This document shows, one piece after another, positions 27,350 through 36,508 of a DNA stretch of 64,000 bases. The notes beneath the pieces are model-generated. The model was not told the origin of the DNA. It saw only the letters and a list, made by a program, of their open reading frames with translations, and made no database searches. Both the position numbers and the translations under genes were made by a program. This stretch comes from M2408 sp040386975 (GTDB lineage Bacteria > Bacteroidota > Bacteroidia > Flavobacteriales_D > Crocinitomicaceae), in NCBI GenBank assembly GCA_040386975.1, contig JAZKEO010000012.1, positions 43,831 to 107,830 on the forward strand, read 5' to 3'. Within the stretch, counting starts at the first letter, position 1. Each line of letters opens with the position of its first letter.

Positions 27350-27604
27350 TTAAGAAAATTCAACTAATTCATAACCTGGAGATAAACTAATTTCTTTTTC
27401 AGAATTTCTATGTTTACTGCATAAAGGGATAATATAATTTTTATGGGTTTGTGTACAATGAACTATACTACCTTCAATGTCTGTATTTGTACACAGATGT
27501 TCGCAACAAAGGTTTGTTTTTTTTCCAGATTTACTTTCCCATAACCAAAGTAAATTATCTGAACTTTGTTTTAAAGAAAATAAACAAATAGTTTGAACAT
27601 TCAT
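27350..27604 (-). CDS. Small Cys/His-rich protein
   Basis: An 84-residue protein with a CCEHLCTNTDI segment and PLCSKHRN near the end. The cysteine and histidine pattern suggests a small zinc-binding fold such as a treble clef. Similar short proteins with a C-terminal PLCxxH motif occur in Flavobacteria, function unknown. It lies in the signalling cluster, ten bases upstream of the LuxR regulator. Confidence 0.6.
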   Translation of the reverse strand: MNVQTICLFSLKQSSDNLLWLWESKSGKKTNLCCEHLCTNTDIEGSIVHCTQTHKNYIIPLCSKHRNSEKEISLSPGYELVEFS

Positions 27605-27608
27605 ACGC

Positions 27609-27893
27609 TTAATAATTAAATTGTCTTAATTTTCCCATAGATATTTCACCTAAACTTAGCTGAAAAGCATAATTTAATTCAATCAATCTGCAAGTACGAA
27701 TTAAAAGTTGTAATTCTCTTTCAATTATAAATTTTACAGCTATAACATCGGAAGCTGATTTTTCAGATTTCCAAGTTGATTTTTGCTCATCAAGATTTAG
27801 CCATTTTAAGTCCGATAATTTCTCAGAAATTTGATTTATTTCCTTAGTTGAAATATGCTGTAAATCAATTGTTAAAAGTATTTTGTAAAGCAT
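27609..27893 (-). CDS. Small hypothetical protein
   Basis: A ~94-residue protein starting at the ATG at 27893 (an upstream in-frame ATG at 27929 would give 106). It is mostly helical (IAVKFIIERELQLLIRTCRL) and not recognised. The stop lies four bases from the next gene of the cluster, which supports it being translated. Confidence 0.5.
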   Translation of the reverse strand: MLYKILLTIDLQHISTKEINQISEKLSDLKWLNLDEQKSTWKSEKSASDVIAVKFIIERELQLLIRTCRLIELNYAFQLSLGEISMGKLRQFNY

Positions 27894-27978
27894 TGCGTTT
27901 AATTTCAACAAACGTATAGCTAAAATCAAAGCAAAACAAGTCCCGAAAATGGGATAATTTAAAGTTTATTGAGGAAAA

Positions 27979-29613
27979 TTATAAAGGAATTGTAATATTT
28001 AGTTCAAGCCCTTTGTTTTCAGAAGATTTAATGTCTAATTTACCTTGAAAACGGCTTATTCTATTTGATACACTATTAAGTCCAACACCTTTTTTAATTG
28101 TTTTATGGTCAAAACCAATGCCATCATCGAAATAAGTATATTTTAATTCCTTTGGTGAAATTTCAATATCTATAGCAATTTTTTGTGCCTGAGCATATTT
28201 AATCGTGTTAGTAATCAGCTCTTGTGTAATTCTAAAAATGTTTAATTCTAACTGAGATTCTAATTTAATTTCAGTCATTTCAAATTCAATATTCAAATCA
28301 AGGTGTAGTTCTTGAATATTCTGAAGATATTCCTTGATAGCAGGATAAAGACCAAATTGCTTTAATGTTGGTGAAAATAATTCATGAGAAATTGTTCGAG
28401 AACGAATATTTGCTTGAACTAAAAGTTCGTCTACCCTATTATATAATTCGAGGTTTACATCACTTAAATGTTTTTTTGTTTGAGTAAATAACATTCTACT
28501 TACTCCCAACAATCCTCCTAATTCATCATGTATGTCTTGTGAAATTCTTTGACGTTCTTTTTCCTCTGCTTCAAAAGTTGCAGAAATTAACTCCAATTTA
28601 CTTTGATTTTTTGCTTGAATATTTTTCCAGCGAATTCTAAAAAAAAGTATTAGCCCTAAAAATAAAAGTACAATAAAACAGATTACAATCATGTAGATCA
28701 TTCGCATGAGTTGAGCATCTTTTTCCTGTTCACTTAATTTTAATTCTACAATTTCCTTTTTACGCTCCGTTGCATCATATTTCTCTTGAGTTTCTACAAT
28801 AAATTCATTTTTTTCTGTATTAAATAGTTCTTCTTTTAAATTTGTATATTGTTTAAAATAATTTAAACTTAATGAGCTATTTCCTAGTTTTTCGTGAATT
28901 TGACTTAAATTAAATAGAATAGTCTTTTTCTCTTCTTTGGAACCTAATTCATCAACCATTGAAAGAGCCTTTTGATAGTATTCAAGTGCTTTTTTTGATT
29001 GATTTAAATCACGGTAAATCGTTGCGAAATTATTGATACAAATTGATATACCTAGCTTATCTTCTAGTTCAATTGCCAATTCATATGCTTTGGTATTGAA
29101 AATTAAAGCGTTTTCAGCTTGATTTAATTGAATGTAAGCTGCTCCAATATTTGAAAGAGCAATTTGATAATCTATTCCTTCTTTATTTGTTAAAAATGCT
29201 TCCGCTTTTTTAAAGCAATTCAAAGCATTTTTTGGCTTATCCATTTTAAAATAAAGTTCACCTAAATTACCCTGTATTTGACTTTTTGTTAATGAATCAG
29301 AAGATAAATTTAAAGCAATTTTAAGATATTTTTCAGATAGATCAAATTTTTCAGTGTGTGAAAAAATATATCCCAGAAAAATATGTGATTTCAAATAGAA
29401 TTCTGACTCCTTTTTGCTTTTGGAGATAATTTTATATAAGCAATAAACAGAGCTATCATATTCATTTTTGGCAAAATAATCTTTTGCCTTTTGATAAACT
29501 GCTTTAAAATTGGTATTTTTTGTAGTAGATTGACTTTTAATCAAAAAACTTCCATCTCTACAGTAGCATAGAAATGGAAGTAATATTAAGGATATGATAA
29601 AAAATATTTTCAC
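27979..29613 (-). CDS. TPR-containing sensor histidine kinase (HisKA_3)
   Basis: A 544-residue Bacteroidota-type kinase. It has a signal peptide (~1-20), about five tetratricopeptide repeats (~30-260), one TM segment (~304-325, MIVICFIVLLFLGLILFF), a HisKA_3 phosphoacceptor QRISQDIHDELGGLLG and an ATPase domain with ELITNTIKYAQA (N box) and YFDDGIGFDHKTIKKGVGL (G1/G2). The TPR part is periplasmic, so the kinase probably senses outside events. It should phosphorylate one of the nearby LuxR-type regulators. Genes of both sorts lie on the same strand. Confidence 0.95.
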   Translation of the reverse strand: MKIFFIISLILLPFLCYCRDGSFLIKSQSTTKNTNFKAVYQKAKDYFAKNEYDSSVYCLYKIISKSKKESEFYLKSHIFLGYIFSHTEKFDLSEKYLKIALNLSSDSLTKSQIQGNLGELYFKMDKPKNALNCFKKAEAFLTNKEGIDYQIALSNIGAAYIQLNQAENALIFNTKAYELAIELEDKLGISICINNFATIYRDLNQSKKALEYYQKALSMVDELGSKEEKKTILFNLSQIHEKLGNSSLSLNYFKQYTNLKEELFNTEKNEFIVETQEKYDATERKKEIVELKLSEQEKDAQLMRMIYMIVICFIVLLFLGLILFFRIRWKNIQAKNQSKLELISATFEAEEKERQRISQDIHDELGGLLGVSRMLFTQTKKHLSDVNLELYNRVDELLVQANIRSRTISHELFSPTLKQFGLYPAIKEYLQNIQELHLDLNIEFEMTEIKLESQLELNIFRITQELITNTIKYAQAQKIAIDIEISPKELKYTYFDDGIGFDHKTIKKGVGLNSVSNRISRFQGKLDIKSSENKGLELNITIPL

Positions 29614-29637
29614 ATCTGTAAAAATACATTTTTTTAT

Positions 29638-29994
29638 TTAAGCTGGTATATGACCTCTTACAATTGCCCCACCTTTTTCTTTATACATTTGAGTTGCATT
29701 ATCCCATGCTTTGTAAACTACTTCAACAAAAGGTTTTGTCTCACTGATGATATAAGGTGTTGTTATTGGAATACTTCCACTTACAGTTAATGGATTTCCG
29801 TTTCCTTCATCTTCTAATCTAATTTCAATTCTAACCCCTGGAATAGCTTGGGTTTCAGAATCAAAAGAATCTATTTGGGTTTTAGTTATTGTTCCCTCAG
29901 AATATTTTTTACCTGGAGAAAAAATATTGTAATCAAGACTATAAGAACCACCTCCATTATCGATTAATTCGACTTCACTTTTAAATTTACTCAT
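29638..29994 (-). CDS. Small hypothetical beta-rich protein
   Basis: A 118-residue protein without a signal peptide, membrane segment or known motif. It has a glycine-rich start (ELIDNGGGSYSLDYNIFSPG) and a VVYKAWDNATQMY segment. It lies between the histidine kinase and another regulator, on the same strand, and may belong to the same transcription unit. Confidence 0.5.
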   Translation of the reverse strand: MSKFKSEVELIDNGGGSYSLDYNIFSPGKKYSEGTITKTQIDSFDSETQAIPGVRIEIRLEDEGNGNPLTVSGSIPITTPYIISETKPFVEVVYKAWDNATQMYKEKGGAIVRGHIPA

Positions 29995-30128
29995 AATTTA
30001 ATCTTTTTAAATGTTATTTCACAAATAAATACATTTCAGAATAATTTATGACCTATGAAAAATAGGGGGATTTTTTTTAGTTATTAACAAAAAATGATTT
30101 TATAAAATCAAAATATTAATACTCAATA

Positions 30129-30782
30129 TTAAAGCAAATCGTTTTTTACAGCAAAAATAGCCAATCCTATTGCTTTTTTTACTCCTACCTTTTTAAGTAG
30201 TTTTTTTCGATATGTCTCTGCAGATAAAGGAGAAATATTCATTTCATTGCCAATTTCGGCATCCGTCATCTCCTTACACAAGAATCGGATAAAATCTATT
30301 TCCCTTGGAGTTAAATCAATATCTGAAGAAAAATACTGTTTTATACTTCCTTTTTCTAATAACTGTTTTATCAAACTAATTTCAACAAATTCATTGTAAT
30401 AATAGCCGTTAAAGTAAACTTCTTGTATGGCTTCAATGATTTCATCTACATCTGAGCTTTTGCTCAAATAACCTTGTCCCCCAACTAAAATTGCATTTTC
30501 AATAAATTTTTTCGAGATATGTGAAGTCAAGAAAATAACTCCGACATCTTTGTATTTTTCTTTAATCTCTTTACAAGTTTCAAAACCATCCAATTCTGGC
30601 ATATCAATGTCCAGTAAAATAATGTCGGGTAAGGTTTTATTTTCTTCAAAGAAATTGATTAATTCTTTTCCATTAGTTGCACTATGGAGCAAAACAACAT
30701 TTTCAATGGATTCTAAAATTAGAGACAAGCCATTTCTCATTAATTCATGATCCTCAGCTAAGGCAATATAAATTTTATCCAT
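30129..30782 (-). CDS. LuxR-family response regulator
   Basis: A ~217-residue regulator. The receiver has ALAEDHELMRNG, LLDIDMPELDG and IFLTSHIS. The HTH_LuxR reads LTPREIDFIRFLCKEMTDAE and MNISPLSAETYRKKLLKKV. The ATG at 30782 is preferred because the receiver begins there; an ATG at 30848 would add 22 non-conserved residues. No kinase is directly beside it. It lies 76 bases after another regulator. Confidence 0.9.
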   Translation of the reverse strand: MDKIYIALAEDHELMRNGLSLILESIENVVLLHSATNGKELINFFEENKTLPDIILLDIDMPELDGFETCKEIKEKYKDVGVIFLTSHISKKFIENAILVGGQGYLSKSSDVDEIIEAIQEVYFNGYYYNEFVEISLIKQLLEKGSIKQYFSSDIDLTPREIDFIRFLCKEMTDAEIGNEMNISPLSAETYRKKLLKKVGVKKAIGLAIFAVKNDLL

Positions 30783-30858
30783 TGAAAGAGTTTTAGCGCT
30801 ATTTTTCGATAAAGTTAATAAATTCATATTCAAACACCTAAAAATCAAAGATTTATTT

Positions 30859-31494
30859 TTAATTTATATTAACAAAACCTAATTCTATTGCTTTAACAAC
30901 TAACTCAATTGATTTGTTAACATTCAATTTTTGACGTAAATTTTTCTTATGAAAATCAATTGTTGTAGATTCTATATATAATTTTTGGCTAATTTCTTTG
31001 TTTGAAAAACCGTAAACAAACAATTCTAAAATCTCCCGCTCTCTTTCAGTCAAATTAAAATTAATTTCTTCCTTGTCTTTCTTTTCATTAATTAATTTAG
31101 CCACGTCTTGACTTAAATAGGTTTCATTTACTAAAACTGAATCTATTGCTTTTAACAATTCATTTCCTCCGCTACTTTTTAAAACATAAGCTGAAACTCC
31201 AACTTTAAGTCCAGCATATACAAATTCACTGTTACTAAATTGTGACAATAAAATTTTCTTAATTTCTGGAAATTTATAGTTTAGAAAATTAGCAACTTCG
31301 ATTCCCAAAATATCAGGTAGTTTGATGTCAATAATAGCAATATCAACTTGATGAAGAGTTTTTTTTATCCAATCAATAAATTCATTTCCTGTCTTAAATT
31401 TACCTATGATTTTATGTTTCCCTTCAACTTCAATCAGGTATTGTAAAGCATCCATAATGATTACATGATCGTCGATTAATACTATGGATGCCAT
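30859..31494 (-). CDS. LuxR-family response regulator
   Basis: A 211-residue NarL/FixJ-type regulator. Receiver: VLIDDHVIIMDAL, AIIDIKLPDILG and LLSQFSNSE, with the active-site Ser/Thr position as Ser. HTH_LuxR: LTEREREILELFVYGFSNKE and LYIESTTIDFHKKNLRQKL. It is the first gene of the regulator pair, starting opposite a 300-base gap. Confidence 0.9.
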   Translation of the reverse strand: MASIVLIDDHVIIMDALQYLIEVEGKHKIIGKFKTGNEFIDWIKKTLHQVDIAIIDIKLPDILGIEVANFLNYKFPEIKKILLSQFSNSEFVYAGLKVGVSAYVLKSSGGNELLKAIDSVLVNETYLSQDVAKLINEKKDKEEINFNLTEREREILELFVYGFSNKEISQKLYIESTTIDFHKKNLRQKLNVNKSIELVVKAIELGFVNIN

Positions 31495-31620
31495 TTTATT
31501 TTTTTTGAATGCAAAAGTAGTTTATTTATAAAATTATAGTGCTGTTTATTCATTTTTATAACTATTTTTTTAATTTTATAAAAGTAAATGTAAAATAATA
31601 CACGATTGTTTACTTAGAAA

Positions 31621-31746
31621 GTTGATATCTTACGAATTAATATTAATGGAGATTATAACTGGAATCAAGAAGGCAAAATGGGAATTATCAACTCAAAAAA
31701 ATTACCTTTTGGTGTTTTAGGTTTTCAAGTAGAACGATTTATTTAA
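31621..31746 (+). pseudogene. Possible gene remnant
   Basis: In the gene-free stretch 31495-31795 a 41-codon open stretch ends at a TAA and reads like the end of a protein (NGDYNWNQEGKMGIINSKK, LPFGVLGFQVERFI). It follows a stop codon and has no start codon. It could be the tail of a decayed gene; the family is unknown. Nothing else is visible in this gap. Confidence 0.35.
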
Positions 31747-31795
31747 TAATTAAAGTTATTGCCAAAAAATAATTTGTAATTTTTGATTATTAAAT

Positions 31796-32749
31796 CTATA
31801 GAATAATATCATCTTCCAAGATACTCCTCACTGCTTCACGATAAGCAATAAAACTTTTCGCTTTTTTGATTTTTTTAAACGTTTTATGTGGATTTGGAAA
31901 AGAAGTAGCGAAATATTCCCAAAAAGATTCCATTTTAACTAAGACATGACTCGAACCTGACAATGCACTTTCATAATCGTTGTAAAGTGTATCGTGAAAA
32001 TCACTAAAAATTTCCATACGATTTTCAGGATATTCAGTTGTGTCATTTTTAATCATTTGAGGTAGAAAAGGATCAGCAATTAAGCCACGGCCAATCATCC
32101 AATGATCAAGTGAGGGAAAGCGTTCTTTCATCATGCGAAATTGCTTAACAGAGGTAATATCTCCGTTGTAATACAATTTTTGCTTCGTATTATCCAAACA
32201 AACTTGAAAAGCGTCTAAATCAACACCACCTTTGTACAATTGTTTGCCAATACGTGCGTGAATCGCGATATTTTTAAGCGGATATTTTTCCAGAATTGGC
32301 AAAACTTTTAGAATTTCAGTAGGATTTTCATATCCCATGCGCATTTTCATCGAAACAAGGATGTCTGACTCTTGATGTACTTTATTTAATATTTCATCGA
32401 TTCGCTCCCAATCGCTAATTAAACCCGACCCCATACAACGCTTTGTCACCATCGGATACGGACAACCCAAATTCCAATTTAATTCTTTGTAGCCTAAATT
32501 TTGAACATATTTAGAAACAAATAAAAATTCATCCGCATCATTGGTTATAATTTGAGGAATAACTTCTAAAGTGTTATTGTTTTTAGGTAATAAATCACGT
32601 TCGTATGAAGCCTTGACTTCAAATTTTCCATTCAAACGAATATATGGTGAATAAAAAGTATCAATTCCACCAAAATAATGGTTAAAAGCATTACGAAAAC
32701 GAAAATCAGTAAAACCTTGTAAAGGTGATGAAAGTAAAGTACAAGACAT
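31796..32749 (-). CDS. tRNA-dihydrouridine synthase (DUS family)
   Basis: A 317-residue FMN enzyme that reduces uridines in tRNA. Start SSPLQGFTDFRFRNAF resembles the usual APMxGVTD. NWNLGCPYPMVTKRCMGSGL holds the catalytic Cys, VSMKMRMGY the FMN/substrate residues, and IGRGLIADPFL the flavin-binding end. The length matches DusC-type enzymes, but the target position cannot be decided. It starts two bases from the 2H phosphoesterase gene. Confidence 0.93.
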   Translation of the reverse strand: MSCTLLSSPLQGFTDFRFRNAFNHYFGGIDTFYSPYIRLNGKFEVKASYERDLLPKNNNTLEVIPQIITNDADEFLFVSKYVQNLGYKELNWNLGCPYPMVTKRCMGSGLISDWERIDEILNKVHQESDILVSMKMRMGYENPTEILKVLPILEKYPLKNIAIHARIGKQLYKGGVDLDAFQVCLDNTKQKLYYNGDITSVKQFRMMKERFPSLDHWMIGRGLIADPFLPQMIKNDTTEYPENRMEIFSDFHDTLYNDYESALSGSSHVLVKMESFWEYFATSFPNPHKTFKKIKKAKSFIAYREAVRSILEDDIIL

Positions 32750-32750
32750 T

Positions 32751-33356
32751 CTAAAATTTTATTTCTTTTATTATCTCATATTTAGCCACAATAACCTTTT
32801 CGTTTTCATCGTGACGTTTGACAAATCTTCTTAAAAAAACAATTCCATCACATTCAAAATCAGCTTCATAATTAAAAATAAAAGGATCTTGAGGGATTTT
32901 ATCTTTATCTCTTGTTGGAATACCTTTTGCTATTGTTACGTGTGGTTTTATCGTTTTTGTTTTAAATTTCAGTCCTAGTTGGGTTTTGAGAAATGAAGCA
33001 TGAATGTGTTTAATTATTTCTGGATTTTCTATTTTAATGACTAATGTCTGTGCATTTTTTCCTTTATTAAAATATTCTACATGTTTGAGATATACTCTGA
33101 AATTTTTGAAATTCCTTAAAATATTTTCAGAAATTTCAAAAATTTCTTTTTCGTTCAATGGCGGATCAATAAGATTAAATAAAGTTATGTGAGCAATAGA
33201 ATTGAGCTGATATTTATCTAAACCAATAAAAGAATGAGTCATTTTTTTCATGATTTTGACATCACCTTTTATTTTATTAGATGGTGAAATAATAACAAGG
33301 TATTCAGGGCACCAAGGATTCTCAAAACCAAAATTCATCTGTCCATCTTCATTCAT
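32751..33356 (-). CDS. 2H phosphoesterase (2'-5' RNA ligase-like)
   Basis: A 201-residue protein with two His-X-Thr motifs, AHITLFN and KPHVTIAKG, the catalytic pair of the 2H phosphoesterase fold. The family opens or joins 2',5'- or cyclic phosphate bonds in RNA or nucleotides. The spacing suits the small LigT-like group. It is the second of two tandem paralogues and touches the DUS gene. Confidence 0.85.
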   Translation of the reverse strand: MNEDGQMNFGFENPWCPEYLVIISPSNKIKGDVKIMKKMTHSFIGLDKYQLNSIAHITLFNLIDPPLNEKEIFEISENILRNFKNFRVYLKHVEYFNKGKNAQTLVIKIENPEIIKHIHASFLKTQLGLKFKTKTIKPHVTIAKGIPTRDKDKIPQDPFIFNYEADFECDGIVFLRRFVKRHDENEKVIVAKYEIIKEIKF

Positions 33357-33377
33357 AAAACAAAAATAAGATTAATT

Positions 33378-33968
33378 CTAACTTTTCAGTAATAATTCTG
33401 CTACAAATTCATACTTCGCATCTTCAACATTTATATTCTTTTTAAACACTTGTATGCTCTTACAAACAAATTCAGCATGATATTTTAATTGATCGACGTG
33501 GCTTTTTAATTTATTATATTCTGCTGTCGTAATGGATTTTGCAATAGTCAAATGAGCATCCTTTTTACAAACTTGTCTCATTTTACCTTTTAAAGACTTA
33601 AATTCTTTAGCTAATAAATTACTAACATGAATAATTGGTTCTTCCTTTTCAATATGTAAGATAATTGTCCTCATAAAGTCACCATGATGGAAAACTCCAA
33701 ATTTGATTAAATTAATTTCAAAAGATTGAACTTGGATTAAAGCTTTTTTAGCATGCTCTATTATATTTTCTTCTGACAAATCAGCATTAGCGTATTCCAA
33801 AAGTGAAATATGAGCAGTAGAATATCTATTTGGATTCAAAGAATTTATTCTTGAGAAAAAATCTTCTTTAAAGTTTTTTACATCGGAAATTATTTTTTCA
33901 TCGGGTGAAATCAAAAAAAGATATTGATAAATAATTTCTTGTTCCCAAAAAGACATTTGTTGCTCCAT
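33378..33968 (-). CDS. 2H phosphoesterase (2'-5' RNA ligase-like), second copy
   Basis: A 196-residue paralogue of the adjacent 2H protein. The motifs are AHISLLEY (His-X-Ser) and DAHLTIAKS (His-X-Thr). The alignment shares KxFxxxIN and length, so it arose by tandem duplication. The Ser substitution in the first motif is tolerated in some family members. Same strand as its partner. Confidence 0.8.
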   Translation of the reverse strand: MEQQMSFWEQEIIYQYLFLISPDEKIISDVKNFKEDFFSRINSLNPNRYSTAHISLLEYANADLSEENIIEHAKKALIQVQSFEINLIKFGVFHHGDFMRTIILHIEKEEPIIHVSNLLAKEFKSLKGKMRQVCKKDAHLTIAKSITTAEYNKLKSHVDQLKYHAEFVCKSIQVFKKNINVEDAKYEFVAELLLKS

Positions 33969-34069
33969 AAAACAAAAATAAAATTATTTCTGCCAATTTC
34001 ATATTTTATGTTCGCTTTATGCTGAAAAACTTAGTATATTAGCAAAACAATTAACTGTGAACAAAATTT

Positions 34070-35749
34070 ATGTGGATTTTTCGTTTTAGACAAAACTTCA
34101 GGAATATCTTTCGCCTGATAGCAATTATCTTAATAATAATAAACCATTATTTAAGAAATTGGTTTACAACTGGTCCGCTTCGTTTTTTATTTGATAGAAA
34201 AGGAAAAAAAAGAATTTCACGTAGTGAACGTTTGCGTTATGTTTTAGAAGATTTAGGTCCAACTTTTATCAAATTTGGGCAAATTTTAGCTGATAGACCA
34301 GACATGGCTTCAGAAAGTTTACGCTTGGAATTGAAAAAATTACAATCCTCAGCAAGACCTTTCGACGATGATATTGCACGCAAAATTATTGAAGATGAAT
34401 TAGGAGATAGCATTGATAATTTTTTTGAATCAATTGAAGATAAACATTTAGCTTCAGCTTCGATTGCTCAAATTTATCGTGCGAGACTAAAGACAGGTGA
34501 AGAGGTTGTTATCAAAGTTCAACGTCCAAGAATTCGTCAAAAAATTAAGTTGGATTTAATTTTAATACAAATTTTTGCTCGAAAAATTCGAAAAAGCTAT
34601 CCAGAACTAAGTAGTTTTAATATTGAATCCTTTGTTACTGACTTTGGAGAAATCATTTTAAAAGAGCTTGATTTTACAAATGAGATGTCTAACATGCTTC
34701 GTTTAGAACATTTATTCAAAGATGATGAAACATGTCACATTCCAAAAGTATATTCACGTTACAGTACAACTCGTTTACTCGTTATGGAATTCATTGAAGG
34801 CGAATCTCCCGACAATGTTGCACTATTAATTGAAAAAGGTTTTTCTCCGCAAAAAATTGCAGAAAATGGTATGAATGTGATTCTAACCATGATTTTACGT
34901 TATGGATTTTTCCATGCAGATCCACATCCTGGAAACATATTTATCCGTGGAAACAATCAAATAGTATTAATTGATCATGGAATGTGTGCTACTCTTCGCC
35001 CAAAACAAATTGATGGCTTATTGCATTTTTTAATTGGTTTTGCTGATAAAAATCCTCATAAGATCGCCAAAGCCTTAATTGCACTGACAGAAGCACAAAA
35101 CTTTAGAGAAATAGAGAATTTAGAGTTTGATATACACGAACTCATTCAAAAATACAGCTACCTCTCCTACTCTGACATTGATGTTTCAAGTCTTTTCAAT
35201 GACACTTTTCGTTTATTAATGAAATATGAAATCAAAGTTCCATCAAGTTTATACATGTTAATTAAAACTTTGGTGACCATACAAAATCTTGCTGAACAAT
35301 TACACGCCAAACTCTCTATCGTTGATATGATTCGACCTTATGCAAGAGAAAAAATATTGGAAAAATTCACTTGGAAAAAAATGAAAAACAAGGTGCTTTA
35401 TATGGCAGAAGATTATTTTTACTTGTTGGAACATTTACCTCGAGACATTAGAGATATCGTATCTGATTTTAAAACTAATGGACTTCGTCATCAAATTAGC
35501 ATGGGTGAAAATGGAATCACAAATAATAGTGTTAATCAAATTTTTCATCGTTTGGGAGTAGTACTATTATTAGGTTTTATGTTATTATGCTCAACTCTTT
35601 TAAAAATATATAATGTTCATTTATTTACTAATCTTCAAGGAAAATCTTATTACAAAACAATTTTAGGCAATTTTCCAGATTATTTCTTCGTCGCCACTGT
35701 CACTATTTCAGCATTTATCTTTTTGAAATTAATTTTCAGAAAAAAATAA
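34070..35749 (+). CDS. ABC1/UbiB-family atypical kinase
   Basis: A 559-residue AarF/UbiB protein. It carries the KxGQ motif (KFGQILADRPD), the alanine-rich loop SASIAQIYRA, the catalytic Lys in VIKVQRP, HADPHPGN and VLIDHGMC. The C-terminus has two membrane segments (LGVVLLLGFMLLCSTLLKI; FVATVTISAFIFLKL). Family members help quinone synthesis or membrane lipid handling. This is a core gene, ending before the tmRNA. Confidence 0.93.
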   Translation: MWIFRFRQNFRNIFRLIAIILIIINHYLRNWFTTGPLRFLFDRKGKKRISRSERLRYVLEDLGPTFIKFGQILADRPDMASESLRLELKKLQSSARPFDDDIARKIIEDELGDSIDNFFESIEDKHLASASIAQIYRARLKTGEEVVIKVQRPRIRQKIKLDLILIQIFARKIRKSYPELSSFNIESFVTDFGEIILKELDFTNEMSNMLRLEHLFKDDETCHIPKVYSRYSTTRLLVMEFIEGESPDNVALLIEKGFSPQKIAENGMNVILTMILRYGFFHADPHPGNIFIRGNNQIVLIDHGMCATLRPKQIDGLLHFLIGFADKNPHKIAKALIALTEAQNFREIENLEFDIHELIQKYSYLSYSDIDVSSLFNDTFRLLMKYEIKVPSSLYMLIKTLVTIQNLAEQLHAKLSIVDMIRPYAREKILEKFTWKKMKNKVLYMAEDYFYLLEHLPRDIRDIVSDFKTNGLRHQISMGENGITNNSVNQIFHRLGVVLLLGFMLLCSTLLKIYNVHLFTNLQGKSYYKTILGNFPDYFFVATVTISAFIFLKLIFRKK

Positions 35750-35807
35750 ATAAATGTTAATTTCCATCTGAAATCCATTATTTTACGCTAAATTTGTATC
35801 ATATACT

Positions 35808-36209
35808 GGGGTCGTTTTTGGATTTGACAGCAAAAGCGATAATTAAGTGTAAGCATGTAGAGCGTTGAGGTGGAGCTCTTTAATATCCTGTCTCAAACAA
35901 TAATTGACAACACGTCATACGCACTTGCTGCATAATCCGACCAAGTCGAATTAAGCTTAATTCCACCGAAGTATAGTAGGTAGAACAAGTACTTTCTCTC
36001 ACGCCTCCGTCTGTTAGGTAGAGAATCCGAAAGTTCAAAAATTTCAGACTGGTACCGACTCCGCTTCGTGGAAGGTATAAGATCCCAGAAGATAGGCTGT
36101 AAATTGGGTGTTTTTGTCCGTTTTGCAGATGAAAACCAATCAAAGACTAAACATGTAGAAGCCTTAAAAATCCGTTGTTTGGACGAGGGTTCGAGTCCCT
36201 CCGACTCCA
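35808..36209 (+). ncRNA. ssrA: tmRNA (ssrA)
   Basis: A 402-nt standard tmRNA. The 5' end GGGGTCG pairs with CGACTCC at the 3' end (one G-U), followed by discriminator A; the T-arm is GAGGGTTCGAGTCCCTC. The tag frame ends DNTSYALAA then TAA (codons at 35906-35935). The resume codon is upstream of 35906 and cannot be set by eye. TAAATTTG at 35789-35796 is a likely -7 box. The 3' end lies next to an integrase, so it is the integration target of the island. Confidence 0.93.
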
Positions 36210-36217
36210 CTGAAATT

Positions 36218-36250
36218 AAAGCCTTTCGTCTTCTGACGAGAGGCTTTTTT
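36218..36250 (+). terminator. Rho-independent terminator after tmRNA
   Basis: AAAGCCTTTCGTC (36218-36230) pairs with GACGAGAGGCTTT (36235-36247) through 13 pairs, one a T-G, around TTCT, and a T-run follows. It lies nine bases after the tmRNA end. Confidence 0.95.
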
Positions 36251-36336
36251 ACTAAAAAGCCCCAAATTTCAGGTACTTCCAAGTTTTTCCATTTTTCCAA
36301 AGTGGACAATAAATTGAAATAAAATCAATCAAAAAC

Positions 36337-36397
36337 GAGTTTTTCAGCCAGCAACACAGCCAGCAGAATTTCTGCGTATTTTGCTGGCTGAAAACTC
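36337..36397. repeat. Inverted and direct repeat beside the integrase
   Basis: GAGTTTTTCAGCCAGCA (36337-36353) is the complement of TGCTGGCTGAAAACTC (36382-36397) except for one extra T. CAGCCAGCA is also repeated directly at 36345-36353 and 36357-36365. It lies between the tmRNA and the integrase, where integrase or excisionase binding sites are expected. A terminator-like role is also possible. Confidence 0.6.
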
Positions 36398-36508
36398 ACA
36401 AACAAATGATATTCAGTCATTTAATCTGATTCCTTTTATCGTGTTTTGAAGAGTTTTAATAGTATTTATTGCCGATTTTTGGCAGCAAAATTTATTAAAA
36501 AATATATT

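Noticed and set aside
35880..36322. Reading frames over the tmRNA on both strands
   Set aside because: They overlap the structured tmRNA and its terminator.
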